DNA of 64,000 nt from assembly GCF_900100175.1 (NCBI RefSeq), contig NZ_FNEM01000002.1, positions 248,001-312,000 of the forward strand, written 5' to 3'. The notes under the pieces were generated by a model. That model was given only the letters and a program-made list of their open reading frames with translations, had not been told where the DNA came from and searched no databases. Source of the DNA: Ferrimonas sediminum (GTDB lineage: Bacteria > Pseudomonadota > Gammaproteobacteria > Enterobacterales > Shewanellaceae). This document shows, piece by piece, positions 53,180-64,000 of the stretch (its first letter is position 1; each line of letters starts with the position of its first letter). A program made the position numbers and the translations under genes.

Positions 53180-56100
53180 TCACGTTGACGCCGCCTGGGC
53201 CATCAAGCGCTGCTCCTGGGCCATCAGCCGTCGCTCCTGACGGCGGGCACGAATCGCCAGCAGCGACGGAGTCAGTACCAGAGTCAGCACGGTGGCAAAC
53301 GCCAGGCCTCCGGCCACCGCCGTCGCCAACTGCGACCACCACTGGGTGGATGGCCCCCCCACCTCGACGTAGCGATTGATCAGGTCGATGTTGGTCTCCA
53401 GCACCATCGGCATCAAGCCTAAGATGGTGGTAATGGTGGTCAGCATCACCGGCCTCAGTCGCTGGGCGCCGGTGCGCAGAATCGCCTCCCGGTACCTCAA
53501 CCCCTGGGCTCGGAGCACATTAAAGGTATCGATGAGTACGATGTTGTTGTTGACCACAATCCCCGCCAGTGAGATCACGCCGATGCCGGACATGACGATG
53601 CCAAAGGGCTTGCCGGTCACCAGCAGTCCCAGCAACACGCCCATGGTGGACAACAGCACCGCCGTCAGGATCAAAAATGCCTGATAGAAGCTGTTGAACT
53701 GGGTCACCAGAATGATGGCCATCACGAACAGGGCGATGATGAAGGCGTTGACCAGAAAGCCCTGGGACTCCTGCTGCTCCTCGTTCTCGCCGGTAAAGCG
53801 ATAACTGACCCGGTTGTCGGTGAGCAATGGCGCCAGGGTTTGCTGCAACTCCGGCAGCGCGTCGGTGAGCAGCACGCCGGGGGCCATGTCCGCCTTGATG
53901 GTCATCACCCGGTGGCCATCGATGCGGCGGATGGAGTCCACCTTCGGGGCCGCCACCCGCTCGACGAAGTTGCTCACCGGCACCTGGCCGTACTGGGTTT
54001 TCACCCGCAGGCTGTCCAGCCTGAGGATGTGACGCTTGTCCTCGGGGAAACGCACCCGAATGTCCAGTTCATCATCGGCATCATCCGGACGATACTCGCC
54101 AATCTTCAGACCGGAGGTCACAAACTGCACCGTGTTGCCCAGCAGGGTGGCATCGGCACCGAAGCGGGCGGCGTTGTCGCGATCCACCTTCAGTTGCCAC
54201 TCGATACCCGGCTTGGAGCCGGTGTCTTCGATGTTGATGAAACGGCCGTCCTCCTCCAATGTTCGACGCACGGTGCGCACCGCCTCATTCAGCGCCGCGG
54301 GGATCTTGGAGGACAACTCCAGTTGCAGCGCCTTGCCGGTAGGGGGGCCGTTCTCATCTTTTCGAAGCTCATACTCGATGCCCGCCAACGGGGCGAGTCG
54401 CCCATGGATCTCCTCGATCACCTCATCCGCCGCTACCCGCTCGTCCCAGTCCAACAGGTTGAGGCGAATGTAGCCGGCCCGATCTTCCCCTCCGGTGCGG
54501 CTGTAGAGGGTCTCAAGGCTGTCCATTCCCAGCAGTCTCTGCTCCACATCACGCATGATCCCATCCTTCTCATCGATGGACAGATCGCCATAGGCGTGCA
54601 CATACAGGTTCAGTCCCGGCGGCTCCACATCGGGGAAAAACTCCACCCCGGCACCGAACTTGACGTAGCTGCCGACAATGGCCGCCAGCACCAGCAACAC
54701 CGCCAGCAACACCTTCCACGGGTGGCTGATGGCCACCGCCAGGGTACGGATGTAGGTACCGGTAAAGCCGGACAGCGAAGTCAACTCCCCCTCTTCGGCC
54801 AGGCGCTGATTCTCCCTCTGAGTCGGGGTCATCGGCAACGGCTTACCAAACAGGCTGCCCATGGCCGGCACAAACACCAGTGCCATCACCAGCGAGGCGG
54901 TCAGGGTGGCGATCAGGGTCATGGGCAGATACTTCATGAACTCACCCATGATCCCGGGCCAGAACAGCAGTGGCGCAAACGCCGCCAGGGTGGTGGCGGT
55001 GGAGGCGATGATGGGCCAGGCCATGCGCTGGGCCGCTTCCAGATAGGCGGTGCGCCGATCGGCGCCGTCGGTCATGCGCCGGTCGGCGTACTCGGTGACC
55101 ACGATGGCGCCGTCCACCAGCATGCCCACCGCCATGATCAACGCAAACAGCACCACCATGTTGACCGTCAACCCGAACACCGCCAGCACCAGCAAGCCGG
55201 TCAGGAAGGAGCCCGGAATCGCCAGCCCCACCAGGCCGGCACTGCGCATCCCCAGGGCGGCAATGACGACAATGACCACCAGCAAAACCGCCGAGGCGAC
55301 GTTGTTCTGCAGATCCGACAGCATCTGTTCCACGTCTTCGGATCGATCACCGGTAAAGGTGACCTGCAGCGATGCCGGCCACTGCTCACTGGCCTTGGCC
55401 ATCACCGCCTTGACCTTGGCCACGGTGGCGATGATGTTTTCACCGGGGCGCTTTTTCACCTCCAGCGAGATCGCCTTGTTGCCATCGAGCCGGGCGTAGG
55501 AGTTGGGGTCTTTAAAGGCACGGCGTACCGTGGCCACGTCACCAAAGGTGATCACCTGCTCCCCCTGCACCTTGATGGGCATCTCCATCACGTCCTTGAT
55601 GGTTTCAAATACCGATGGCACTTTCACCGCAAAGCGGCCGCGGCCGGTGTCCATGGTACCGGCGGGAACCAGCCGGTTGTTGCGGGACAGCAGGTTGAAG
55701 ATGTCGTTCTGATCCAGCTGATAGCTCTCCATCAGCAGCGGGTCCACCAGGATCTCGACGATGTCGTCGCGATCGCCGCCAATCTCCACCTCCAGCACCT
55801 CGGGAAACGACTCCAGCTTGTCCCGCAGCGCCTTGGCGATCTGCACCAGGGTCCGCTCCGGAATCGGTCCGGACAGGGTCACCGTCAACACCGGGTTTTC
55901 CTCAGCCATGGTGACTTCGTGCACCTCGGGCTCTTCGGTGTCCGACGGCAACTTGGCTTTGGCCAGCGTCACCCGATCCCGTACGTCCGCCAGCGCCTGT
56001 TTCGGATTCAGACCGGCCTCAAACTCCAGCACGATGGAGGCGTGCCCCTCGGAGGCGGTAGAGCGCATCTCGTCCACCCCTTCGATGGAACGCAGCTCGG

Positions 56101-56308
56101 TCTCCATCGGCCGCACCAGCATCCGCTCGGCGTCTTCCGGCGAGATGCCGTCGTGAACAATGGAGACGTAGATGATGGGGATGGTGATGTCCGGTTCCGA
56201 CTCCTTGGGGATCTGTACATAGGTGACCGCCCCGGCCAGCAGCAGCATCACAAACACCATCAGCACCGGTCGGACCCGGCTCAGCAATCCGGCCAGCAGG
56301 GTACTCAT
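53180..56308 (-). CDS. RND-family inner-membrane efflux transporter
   Basis: Proton-driven pump subunit (1042 aa) of the HAE1-like RND superfamily. It has TM1 (VLMVFVMLLLAGAVTYVQIP), a large periplasmic porter domain, the TM4 proton-relay segment AVGMLVDGAIVVTEYADRR with its aspartate, a second periplasmic half, and TM10 GVISLAGIVVNNNIVLIDT. Substrate cannot be read from the sequence. The start overlaps the adaptor gene stop by 4 bp. No outer-membrane TolC partner is encoded here. Confidence 0.93.
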   Translation of the reverse strand: MSTLLAGLLSRVRPVLMVFVMLLLAGAVTYVQIPKESEPDITIPIIYVSIVHDGISPEDAERMLVRPMETELRSIEGVDEMRSTASEGHASIVLEFEAGLNPKQALADVRDRVTLAKAKLPSDTEEPEVHEVTMAEENPVLTVTLSGPIPERTLVQIAKALRDKLESFPEVLEVEIGGDRDDIVEILVDPLLMESYQLDQNDIFNLLSRNNRLVPAGTMDTGRGRFAVKVPSVFETIKDVMEMPIKVQGEQVITFGDVATVRRAFKDPNSYARLDGNKAISLEVKKRPGENIIATVAKVKAVMAKASEQWPASLQVTFTGDRSEDVEQMLSDLQNNVASAVLLVVIVVIAALGMRSAGLVGLAIPGSFLTGLLVLAVFGLTVNMVVLFALIMAVGMLVDGAIVVTEYADRRMTDGADRRTAYLEAAQRMAWPIIASTATTLAAFAPLLFWPGIMGEFMKYLPMTLIATLTASLVMALVFVPAMGSLFGKPLPMTPTQRENQRLAEEGELTSLSGFTGTYIRTLAVAISHPWKVLLAVLLVLAAIVGSYVKFGAGVEFFPDVEPPGLNLYVHAYGDLSIDEKDGIMRDVEQRLLGMDSLETLYSRTGGEDRAGYIRLNLLDWDERVAADEVIEEIHGRLAPLAGIEYELRKDENGPPTGKALQLELSSKIPAALNEAVRTVRRTLEEDGRFINIEDTGSKPGIEWQLKVDRDNAARFGADATLLGNTVQFVTSGLKIGEYRPDDADDELDIRVRFPEDKRHILRLDSLRVKTQYGQVPVSNFVERVAAPKVDSIRRIDGHRVMTIKADMAPGVLLTDALPELQQTLAPLLTDNRVSYRFTGENEEQQESQGFLVNAFIIALFVMAIILVTQFNSFYQAFLILTAVLLSTMGVLLGLLVTGKPFGIVMSGIGVISLAGIVVNNNIVLIDTFNVLRAQGLRYREAILRTGAQRLRPVMLTTITTILGLMPMVLETNIDLINRYVEVGGPSTQWWSQLATAVAGGLAFATVLTLVLTPSLLAIRARRQERRLMAQEQRLMAQAAST

Positions 56309-57411
56309 GCGCCGTCCCCCTGGTCGTACACCACCTCAACCGGGTCGCCGTCTCGAACGAAGCCCTGGCCCTGAGTGATGATCTCCACCTGCTTGCCCAC
56401 GCCGCCGGTCCACACCCCTTCGGCATCGGCCATCACCACCTCGATGGGGATGAACTTCACCTGGCCATTCTCAACGGATTTGACCCCCAGGTTGCCGGCT
56501 TCATCCAGCGCCAGCAGCGCCGGGCTGACTTTAATGGCGTAGTGACTCTCCAGCGGCAACGACAGCTCGGCACTCTTGCCGGCCCACAGGCTGCCATCGG
56601 CGTTATCGAACGCCACTTCGATGTCGAAGGTGTTGGTACCGCCATGGGACACCGTAGCGATATAACGCACCGTACCTTGCGCGGTACGGCCATCGACAAA
56701 GCGGGCACTGGCGGCCTGCCCCAGGCTCAGCTGGGCGATGTCGCTTTCGGTGACATTGGCTTTCACTATCAGAGGGTCGAGGTCCGCCAGCTCACCCACG
56801 GGATCGCCGACGCCGACGTAATCCCCCTGTTCCACCATCCGTTGGTGGAACACGCCGGTAAACGGCGCCCGAATCTGGGTATGATCCAACGCCAGCTGCA
56901 GCCGCTTCAGCTCCGCCCGGGCCAGCTCCAGGGCACTGAGGTTTTGCGCCAGCTGTGATTTGCCCTGCAGACCCTGTGTGGCAAGTTTGCTGGCGGCCTG
57001 ATAGTCGAGCTCCCGCTGCGCCAGCACCGCCTCTGCACTCTGCAACTGCTCCGGCAGATCCCGGGCATCCAGCTCGATCAGCAGCTGGCCCTCGCCAACC
57101 TGGGCACCGCGTTTGGCATGCACCTTCATCACCCGTCCGCCGATCTCCGCCGCAATCCGGGTCATGCGATCCGGTTCGGTACGGCCGTACAGCTGCACCT
57201 CCCGGGTGACCTCGGACGAGGTGATGCGCTTGACCGTCACCCGGGTCACAGGCACCCCGCTCTTGGCCTCCTCAGCGGTGGCCGGCGCTTCGGCAGCGGC
57301 GTTACCGAATTGGCCGGAAGCCACCCAGAGAATCAGAAACACACTGATGGTGCTGGCGATAAAATAGGGGTGACGGTACCAGCGCCGGGCTGGTGGGGTA
57401 ATCTTGTTCAC
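56305..57411 (-). CDS. RND efflux periplasmic adaptor (membrane fusion protein)
   Basis: Adaptor (368 aa) linking the RND pump to an outer-membrane channel. N-terminal anchor (FIASTISVFLILWVASGQF), a barrel-sandwich half-motif IGGRVMKVHAKRGAQVGEGQLLIELDARD, a helical hairpin (~115-180), then the second lipoyl half IRAPFTGVFHQRMVEQGDYVGVG. First gene of a two-gene operon with the pump. Confidence 0.93.
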   Translation of the reverse strand: MNKITPPARRWYRHPYFIASTISVFLILWVASGQFGNAAAEAPATAEEAKSGVPVTRVTVKRITSSEVTREVQLYGRTEPDRMTRIAAEIGGRVMKVHAKRGAQVGEGQLLIELDARDLPEQLQSAEAVLAQRELDYQAASKLATQGLQGKSQLAQNLSALELARAELKRLQLALDHTQIRAPFTGVFHQRMVEQGDYVGVGDPVGELADLDPLIVKANVTESDIAQLSLGQAASARFVDGRTAQGTVRYIATVSHGGTNTFDIEVAFDNADGSLWAGKSAELSLPLESHYAIKVSPALLALDEAGNLGVKSVENGQVKFIPIEVVMADAEGVWTGGVGKQVEIITQGQGFVRDGDPVEVVYDQGDGA

Positions 57412-57494
57412 AAGTGAGTAACTCCTTTTACGTCGACGCTACAAGGTTACGTGAAAGCGGCGGACGGAAAAAGGGAACCCACATCCCCTGAAAC

Positions 57495-57523
57495 AAAAAA
57501 GGCACCTCAAAGGTGCCTTTTTG
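57495..57523 (-). terminator. Terminator of erpA
   Basis: AAAGGCACC/GGTGCCTTT stem followed on the minus strand by TTTTTTG, about 20 bases after the erpA stop and upstream of the RND operon. Confidence 0.85.
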
Positions 57524-57540
57524 CAATCGGACGGTCGTGA

Positions 57541-57891
57541 TCAGATGGAGAACGACGCGCCACAGCCACAGGTAGTGGTGGCGTTGGGGTTGTTCACAAA
57601 GAAGCGGCTGCCTTCCAGCCCTTCGGTGTAATCCACCATACCGCCGACCAGATACTGCAGGCTCATGGCATCGACGATCAGGGTCACGCCCTCTTTGTCG
57701 ATGGTGGTATCTCCGTCATTCACCTTCTCATCGAAGGTAAAACCGTACTGAAAACCGCTGCATCCACCGCCGGTGACGTAGACCCGCAATTTCAGATTAG
57801 GATTCTCTTCCTCCTCCAGCAGCCCCTTCACCTTAATGGCGGCGGCATCGGAGAATTGGATCGGCATTGCTTGTTCTGCTGCAGCTGTCAT
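57541..57891 (-). CDS. erpA: A-type Fe-S carrier ErpA
   Basis: Essential A-type carrier (116 aa in the longest form) delivering clusters, for example to IspG/IspH. The ligands are in [13 protein letters not shown] and [41 protein letters not shown] matches ErpA rather than IscA. A start eight codons later (MPIQFSDAA) is also plausible. Situated between the RND operon and a DUF6776-like gene. Confidence 0.94.
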   Translation of the reverse strand: MTAAAEQAMPIQFSDAAAIKVKGLLEEEENPNLKLRVYVTGGGCSGFQYGFTFDEKVNDGDTTIDKEGVTLIVDAMSLQYLVGGMVDYTEGLEGSRFFVNNPNATTTCGCGASFSI

Positions 57892-57945
57892 GCGTACCTC
57901 TAAAACTTCTGTCTGCGCGGATTATCTAATACCCGACTGTTAGGT

Positions 57946-58710
57946 TCAAGTTTTGTCCGTTTCCGATGTCGGCGGCATCTCATCGCTGGCCGGTTGAGTC
58001 AGCACCGCAAACTCATACACCTGCTCGGTCGAGGTCGCCTTCTGGCCTCCGCCGGAGGCGGTTTTCACCTTAACCGTCAGCCGTTCCGGGACAAAGTTTT
58101 CCGGCAGATTAAAACTGCCTTCCAGCTCCTGAAAATAGCGGAACGAGAACTTAAGCCGATCCCGGTCAGCCCCAAGCCGTTCGAGATTGAGGGTGGCGGG
58201 GCTGCCGTTCTGACTGCCGGCCAGCAGCATCGACGCCCGCCCCTTGGCAAACCGCTTGCGCTTCTTCTGCTGGGTCAGTACCAGCTTGTAACGGAAGTGG
58301 CCGGGACTGTGGCTGTTCTCCACCGCCACTTCGTGAATCACCACCCCGTCGGCATTTTGCTCCGGCGCCATGATGTTACGATAAAAGGTCAGTTCGGTTT
58401 CCGTCTGGGCCAACTGCTGACGCAACTGCGCCATCATGGCGATGGTATCCGCCTGGGAGCGGCGCTCGGTGTCCAGCTCGATCTCCAGCGCCGCGTGGGA
58501 TTCGGTCAACACGCGAATCCGCTCCTTTTGCAGCCGCTCCGCCACCTCGGCGTTATCCTGTTGCTGCTGCAGCGTCAGCCGCTGCGGCCAGGACAACAGG
58601 TAGCCGACGGCCACCGCCCCTAGGATGATCGCCATCAAAACCAGGCCTCTGGGGCTGAACTGGCGCTCAAATTGTTTGAGACCGTGCCAACGATGTTTCC
58701 AATTCTGCAT
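57946..58710 (-). CDS. Coiled-coil inner-membrane protein, DUF6776-like
   Basis: A 254-aa bitopic protein: short cytosolic start, one membrane segment (GLVLMAIILGAVAVGYLL, ~25-42), a periplasmic coiled coil (~48-115, rich in Q, E and R) and a C-terminal beta domain (LVLTQQKKRKRFAKGRASMLLAGSQ). The layout and the place next to erpA recall the DUF6776 family. Function unknown. Confidence 0.75.
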   Translation of the reverse strand: MQNWKHRWHGLKQFERQFSPRGLVLMAIILGAVAVGYLLSWPQRLTLQQQQDNAEVAERLQKERIRVLTESHAALEIELDTERRSQADTIAMMAQLRQQLAQTETELTFYRNIMAPEQNADGVVIHEVAVENSHSPGHFRYKLVLTQQKKRKRFAKGRASMLLAGSQNGSPATLNLERLGADRDRLKFSFRYFQELEGSFNLPENFVPERLTVKVKTASGGGQKATSTEQVYEFAVLTQPASDEMPPTSETDKT

Positions 58711-58766
58711 AGTGAAACAAACTTTTTGTTGTTAGACTTTAGTCACTTGAAATCGCTTTCAATATT

Positions 58767-60431
58767 ATGTTCCGGAACAGCAACCTAACGCTCTCTCAGG
58801 CAAAGCTCAGCATCCACCTGTGCCTGCTTGGCCTGCTTGTGGGCCTGGCGGCGGGTGTTCTGCTGCTGCTGTTTCGGGTCGTCATCGATCTGGGCCAGGG
58901 CCTTATCCTCGACAGCCCGGACGATTTTAGCGGCCTGCCGCCACAATGGCGAGCGCTTCTGCCCATTGCCGGTGCGGCGGGGATCGCAATTATCGCCGCC
59001 GTTACCGCCAGTAAATACCGCCGCCTGGGCATCGCCTACGTCATTCACCGCATTAAACTGCATTACGGGCGCCTGCCCCTGGGCAGCGCCATGAACCAAT
59101 TTTTCAGCGCCGTCATCGCCCTGGCCAGCGGCTTCTCCGTCGGCCGTGAAGGCCCGGCGGTGCACCTGGGCGCCACCGTTGCCACCGGTTTTGCCCGTCG
59201 CTGGAAACTGCCGGACAACGCCCTGTCGATTCTCGCCTCTTGTGGCATAGCGGCCGGCATCAGCGCCACCTTTAATTCGCCTCTGGCGGCGGTGCTGTTT
59301 GTGCTGGAGGTGGTACTGAGGGAATACCGCATTCACAGCTTCCTGCCAATCCTGATCGCCTCGGTCACCGGCAGCGTGGTCACCCAGAGTGTGTTCGGCA
59401 ACACCCACCTCTACGGCCACTTCGCCATGGACGTGATTCCGCTGGCCCAGTATCCGTTGCTGCTGGGCACCGGTTTGATCATCGGCTGCGTCGCCGCCGG
59501 GTTCAGCCATGGCCTGCTGACCATCACCGAAACCACCCGCCGCTGGCCGTTGACCCTAAAGCTGTTGCTGGCCGGCGCCTGCACCGCCGCCATTGGCCTG
59601 CAACTGCCCCAGGCTCTGGGTACCGAGCACGCCGCCGTTTCCATCGCCCTCAGTGACAACCCGGGGCTGTGGCTCCTACTGGCGCTGCTCGGCGCCAAGA
59701 TCCTCGCCACCTGGGTGGCCATCGGGCTGGGGATTCCCGGCGGCATCATCGGCCCGCTGTACGGCATCGGTGCCGTGCTGGGTAGCCTCATCGCCTGGGG
59801 CATGACGCCGCTGTTTCCACAGATGCAGGCCTACATTCCGCTGTATGCCGTGCTGGGGATGACCGCCATGATGGGGGTCTGTCTGCACGCCCCCATGGCC
59901 GCACTGCTGGCCCTGCTGGAGCTGACTCAGGACGCCAGCATCATTCTGCCCTCGCTGCTGGTTACCCTGCCCGCCTACCTGCTGGCCTACAGCGTGTTCG
60001 GTTCCCGCTCCATCTTCCTGCGGCAACTGGACGCCATGGGGCTGGAATACCGGGTCTCGCCCACCGAGTTGGGGCTGCAAAAAACCGGCGTCATGGCCAT
60101 CGCCGATCGTCAGTTTGTGATCGGTACGCCCAGGCAGACCGATGAACAGCTGCTGCAACTGATGAACGACGCCCACCAACAGCGTCTGCTGTTGAGGCTG
60201 CCCCAGGGGTGTGAGCTGGTAACCCTGCACGCCAACTACGACGACGACACGCCGCTGACCCGCACCGAAGCCTTTGGCCTGCCGATGACCGCCACCCTGG
60301 CCGAGGTACACAAGCTGCTTAACCGCAACCGTCAGAAGGCGGTGTACATCTTCGATGAGCGCCCAGAGCACCCGGTGGGCATCATCACCTGGTCAATGCT
60401 CAGGCAGGAGATACGGGCACGGCGATTTTAG
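58767..60431 (+). CDS. ClC-family chloride channel/transporter with C-terminal CBS-like domain
   Basis: Polytopic protein (554 aa). The selectivity and gating motif is in GFSVGREGPAVHLGAT, with the gating glutamate of GREGP; GLGIPGGIIGPLYGIGAVLG is the third conserved motif. After the membrane domain (~430) comes a cytosolic stretch with a CBS-like fold (TATLAEVHKLLNRNRQKAVYIFDERPEHPVGIITWS). Whether it is a channel or a Cl-/H+ antiporter cannot be decided safely. Divergent from the DUF6776-like gene. Confidence 0.92.
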   Translation: MFRNSNLTLSQAKLSIHLCLLGLLVGLAAGVLLLLFRVVIDLGQGLILDSPDDFSGLPPQWRALLPIAGAAGIAIIAAVTASKYRRLGIAYVIHRIKLHYGRLPLGSAMNQFFSAVIALASGFSVGREGPAVHLGATVATGFARRWKLPDNALSILASCGIAAGISATFNSPLAAVLFVLEVVLREYRIHSFLPILIASVTGSVVTQSVFGNTHLYGHFAMDVIPLAQYPLLLGTGLIIGCVAAGFSHGLLTITETTRRWPLTLKLLLAGACTAAIGLQLPQALGTEHAAVSIALSDNPGLWLLLALLGAKILATWVAIGLGIPGGIIGPLYGIGAVLGSLIAWGMTPLFPQMQAYIPLYAVLGMTAMMGVCLHAPMAALLALLELTQDASIILPSLLVTLPAYLLAYSVFGSRSIFLRQLDAMGLEYRVSPTELGLQKTGVMAIADRQFVIGTPRQTDEQLLQLMNDAHQQRLLLRLPQGCELVTLHANYDDDTPLTRTEAFGLPMTATLAEVHKLLNRNRQKAVYIFDERPEHPVGIITWSMLRQEIRARRF

Positions 60432-60662
60432 AATGACTAATGACGCAACTGTGATGGCCGTCCTTGCCAACAATGGTCACAAAATGCCACCCTGCTTCGA
60501 TCCGCTAGGGAACTGTATTCAGGCGGCATTTGTCGATACCATGCACACAGTTTCCAGACGCATTCAGGAGTTCGCCCGGCCAGCGCCGGAACGGACTCCG
60601 GCAGTACACTTAATTACTCATTACCGGGTGTGCCTCGGCCACCCAACCCAGGAAGGATAACG

Positions 60663-61949
60663 ATGAATCGCTCCGAATCCCTGTTCGAACAGGCTCAAAA
60701 AACCATCCCAGGTGGTGTGAACTCTCCCGTACGCGCCTTTAAAGGCGTGGGCGGTACTCCGGTATTTATCGAGCGCGCCGATGGCGCCTACCTGTACGAC
60801 GTCGACGGCAAGCAGTACGTCGATTACGTCGGCTCCTGGGGCCCCATGATTCTGGGTCACAACCACAGCGCCATCCGCGAAGCGGTGGTGAAAGCGGCCG
60901 AGAATGGCCTGTCTTTCGGCGCACCAACCGCCTCCGAAGTGGAGATGGCCGAGCTGGTGTGTGACATCCTGCCTCACGTTGAGCAGGTGCGCATGGTTAA
61001 CTCAGGTACCGAAGCCACCATGAGCGCCCTGCGCCTGGCCCGCGGCTTCACCGGCCGTGACAAGTTCATCAAGTTCGAAGGCTGCTACCATGGCCACGCC
61101 GACTGCCTGCTGGTAAAAGCCGGTTCCGGCATGCTGACCTTTGGTGAGCCTACCAGCCCCGGCGTCCCCGCTGACTTCGCCAAGCACACCCTGACCGCCA
61201 CCTACAACGACCTGGAGTCGGTAAAGGCGCTGTTCGAGTCCAACCCTGGCCAGATCTCCTCCATCATTCTGGAGCCGGTTGCCGGCAACATGAACTGCAT
61301 CCCTCCGGTGGAAGGCTTCCTGGAAGGTCTGCGCGCCCTGTGTGACGAGCACGGTGCCCTGCTGATCATCGATGAGGTAATGACCGGTTTCCGCGTATCC
61401 CTGACCGGTGCCCATGGCCATTACGGCGTCAAACCCGATCTGCTGTGCCTGGGTAAGGTGATCGGTGGTGGCATGCCGGTGGGCGCCTTTGGCGGCCGCG
61501 CCGACGTGATGCAGTACCTGGCCCCGGCGGGTCCGGTATACCAGGCCGGCACCCTGTCCGGTAACCCCATCGCCATGGCGGCCGGCATGGCGCAGCTGAA
61601 CCTGTTGCGTGAGCCCGGCATCTACGAAGCCCTGGCCGCCAAGACCGAGAAGCTGGCGCTGGGCCTGAAAGCCGCCGCCGACAAAGCCGGTGTGCCGATG
61701 AGCGTCAACTACGTTGGCGCCATGTTCGGGGTCTTCTTCACCACAGAAGAGAAAGTGACCCGCTACCAGCAGGTGACCCAGTGCAACATGGAACAGTTCA
61801 ACGCCTTCTTCCACGGCATGCTGGAGGAAGGGGTGAACCTGGCTCCGTCCGCCTATGAAGCCGGCTTCCTGTCCCTGGCTCACAGCGATGCCGACATCGA
61901 CGCCACCATCGCCGCCGCCGAGCGGGTACTGGCCAAGATCGCCGCCTAA
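60663..61949 (+). CDS. hemL: Glutamate-1-semialdehyde 2,1-aminomutase
   Basis: PLP enzyme (428 aa) making 5-aminolevulinate for haem and also for cobalamin. It starts [24 protein letters not shown]; the PLP lysine is in [19 protein letters not shown], and [16 protein letters not shown] binds the cofactor phosphate. AAGGA stands 5 bases before the ATG at 60663; the frame is open to 60630 without support. A 231-bp non-coding gap separates it from the ClC gene. Confidence 0.96.
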   Translation: MNRSESLFEQAQKTIPGGVNSPVRAFKGVGGTPVFIERADGAYLYDVDGKQYVDYVGSWGPMILGHNHSAIREAVVKAAENGLSFGAPTASEVEMAELVCDILPHVEQVRMVNSGTEATMSALRLARGFTGRDKFIKFEGCYHGHADCLLVKAGSGMLTFGEPTSPGVPADFAKHTLTATYNDLESVKALFESNPGQISSIILEPVAGNMNCIPPVEGFLEGLRALCDEHGALLIIDEVMTGFRVSLTGAHGHYGVKPDLLCLGKVIGGGMPVGAFGGRADVMQYLAPAGPVYQAGTLSGNPIAMAAGMAQLNLLREPGIYEALAAKTEKLALGLKAAADKAGVPMSVNYVGAMFGVFFTTEEKVTRYQQVTQCNMEQFNAFFHGMLEEGVNLAPSAYEAGFLSLAHSDADIDATIAAAERVLAKIAA

Positions 61950-61966
61950 GCCGCGACCACAGAAAC

Positions 61967-61997
61967 AAAAAGGGCAGCCTAGGCTGCCCTTTTTTTG
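61967..61997. terminator. Bidirectional terminator between hemL and dbpA
   Basis: AAAAGGGCAGCC/GGCTGCCCTTTT near-continuous palindrome with T-runs on both strands, between convergent genes. Confidence 0.88.
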
Positions 61998-62023
61998 TGC
62001 CCGTTACCGAGCGTCATGATGGC

Positions 62024-63403
<1,380 letters not shown>

Positions 63404-63788
63404 ATCGGTACTCCATGGTCTTCAGTGGCAAACGGCCACAAACGCTGCCATGGGAGTGAACCGATGGCAAAAGGGCGGCGACTATAGCACCCTTTGCCCA
63501 CAGAGTGTACTGCCGATGCTGTCGATACCACCGGTCACCAGAATCACCACTCTTGCGCCCCCCCTGTCGACTCCCCTTATGGCTGTGATTCGGGTCCTGG
63601 AAGATCCGGCGAAGCGCACCATCACCAAGCCGGCCGGCAAACCCGCCATGAACCCCATTACCGCCCATAAAACCAGCGTTTTTTACCCTCAACCTGTAGG
63701 CGAACCGGCGTCGTAATGCTACAATTTCGTTCCGGCTGTGTCTGGCCCGCAGACACATTCGGTGAATGCCGAAACCTAGGGATTCAGC
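63404..63788. other. Non-coding region between dbpA and pyrB
   Basis: About 385 bp with divergent promoters and no convincing gene. Open frames crossing it on both strands have no family features or ribosome-binding sites. Near pyrB a -10-like TACAAT is at 63719-63724, followed by the two leader hairpins annotated separately. Confidence 0.55.
63737..63773 (+). promoter_or_regulatory. Two consecutive hairpins in the pyrB leader
   Basis: TGTGTCTG-GCCCG-CAGACACA (63737-63757) is a perfect 8-bp stem; TTCGG-TGAATG-CCGAA (63758-63773) follows at once. Both lie between the -10-like TACAAT and the pyrB ATG. No T-run follows, so this is not the classical pyrBI attenuator. Confidence 0.5.
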
Positions 63789-64000
63789 ATGACAAACCCT
63801 CTGTATAATAAGAACATCGTCTCAATTGCGGATCTGTCCCGCAGTGAGCTGGAACTGATCGTTTCCACTGCTCAATCCATTAAAACCACCCCCAGGCCAC
63901 AACTGCTGGCCGGCAAAGTGATCGCCAGCTGCTTCTTTGAAGCCTCCACCCGCACCCGGCTGTCGTTTGAAACCGCGGTACAGCGCCTTGGCGGCTCCGT
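63789..64000 (+). CDS. pyrB: Aspartate carbamoyltransferase catalytic subunit, N-terminal part (cut by window edge)
   Basis: First committed step of pyrimidine synthesis: carbamoyl phosphate plus aspartate. It reads [20 protein letters not shown], and the carbamoyl-phosphate loop [11 protein letters not shown] is visible before the edge. About 70 of roughly 310 residues are present; any pyrI would lie outside. Confidence 0.95.
   Translation, partial: MTNPLYNKNIVSIADLSRSELELIVSTAQSIKTTPRPQLLAGKVIASCFFEASTRTRLSFETAVQRLGGS

Noticed and set aside
53840-56374. Long open frame (844 codons) on the plus strand opposite the RND pump
   Set aside because: It is antisense to a certain RND transporter, rich in His, Gln and Arg as expected from mirrored GC-rich codons, and has no family features.
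60433-60660. 75-codon open frame between the ClC gene and hemL
   Set aside because: No ribosome-binding site, no family features, and it fills the hemL promoter region; the stop just before hemL is likely chance.

Overview
This 64 kb window is chromosomal housekeeping DNA from a GC-rich gammaproteobacterium. ArcA paired with a free-standing HPt protein, a BtsSR/BtsT pyruvate system, a Shewanella-like order of tyrS-mepM-anmK and erpA-chloride channel-hemL, and two secreted proteases with GlyGly-CTERM tails together suggest Ferrimonas or a close relative of Shewanella. That is an inference from gene content, not from a database match. I saw no rRNA, tRNA, CRISPR array, insertion sequence or prophage. 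Both ends cut genes: ndk on the left and pyrB on the right.

Layout. 1-0.8 kb: ndk start and a methyltransferase-like gene. 1-2.4 kb: hypAB (nickel insertion; HypB with a very His-rich N-terminus). 2.6-8.3 kb: a complete isc operon (iscR-S-U-A-hscB-hscA-fdx-iscX) with an IscR type-1-like site in front. 8.35-9.9 kb: trmJ-cysE, divergent from suhB (10-10.9 kb). 11.2-13.8 kb: arsR-gapdh-arsJ, the arsenate route through 1-arseno-3-phosphoglycerate, followed by a membrane protein and psiE. 15.2-20 kb: yecH, btsS-btsR, a free-standing IHF-alpha-like gene and a short CstA/BtsT-type pyruvate transporter. 20-22.4 kb: rluA, asnA/asnC. 22.5-26.5 kb: a large secreted subtilase. 26.5-28.2 kb: lysC under a lysine riboswitch. 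28.8-29.9 kb: arcA and hptA, convergent. 30-33.4 kb: an unusual usher-like outer-membrane protein with C-terminal SPOR-like modules. 33.7-44.4 kb: folE2, yhcC, gltBD, mtnN-cbiB and a TRIC-type channel. 44.4-53 kb: small envelope proteins, tyrS, mepM-anmK, two lipoproteins and an M6 metalloprotease. 53-57.4 kb: an RND efflux pair. 57.5-64 kb: erpA, a coiled-coil membrane protein, a ClC channel, hemL, dbpA and the start of pyrB.

Functional links. Fe-S assembly (isc, erpA) serves users in the window such as GltB/GltD and the radical-SAM protein YhcC. MtnN, which removes 5'-deoxyadenosine, is translationally coupled to the cobalamin-pathway gene cbiB. ArcA, HptA and candidate ArcA boxes point to redox control. 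Several regulatory sites are readable: the lysine riboswitch with an RBS-sequestering hairpin, the IscR box, a CRP box before psiE, BtsR-like direct repeats before btsT, an ArgR-like element before gltB/yhcC, a perfect 20-bp palindrome at the folE2 promoter, and hairpins in the pyrB leader.

Most novel candidates: the solitary usher-like/SPOR protein, the two mutually exclusive 12-bp hairpins just after it, and the IHF-alpha-like gene embedded in the pyruvate-sensing locus.
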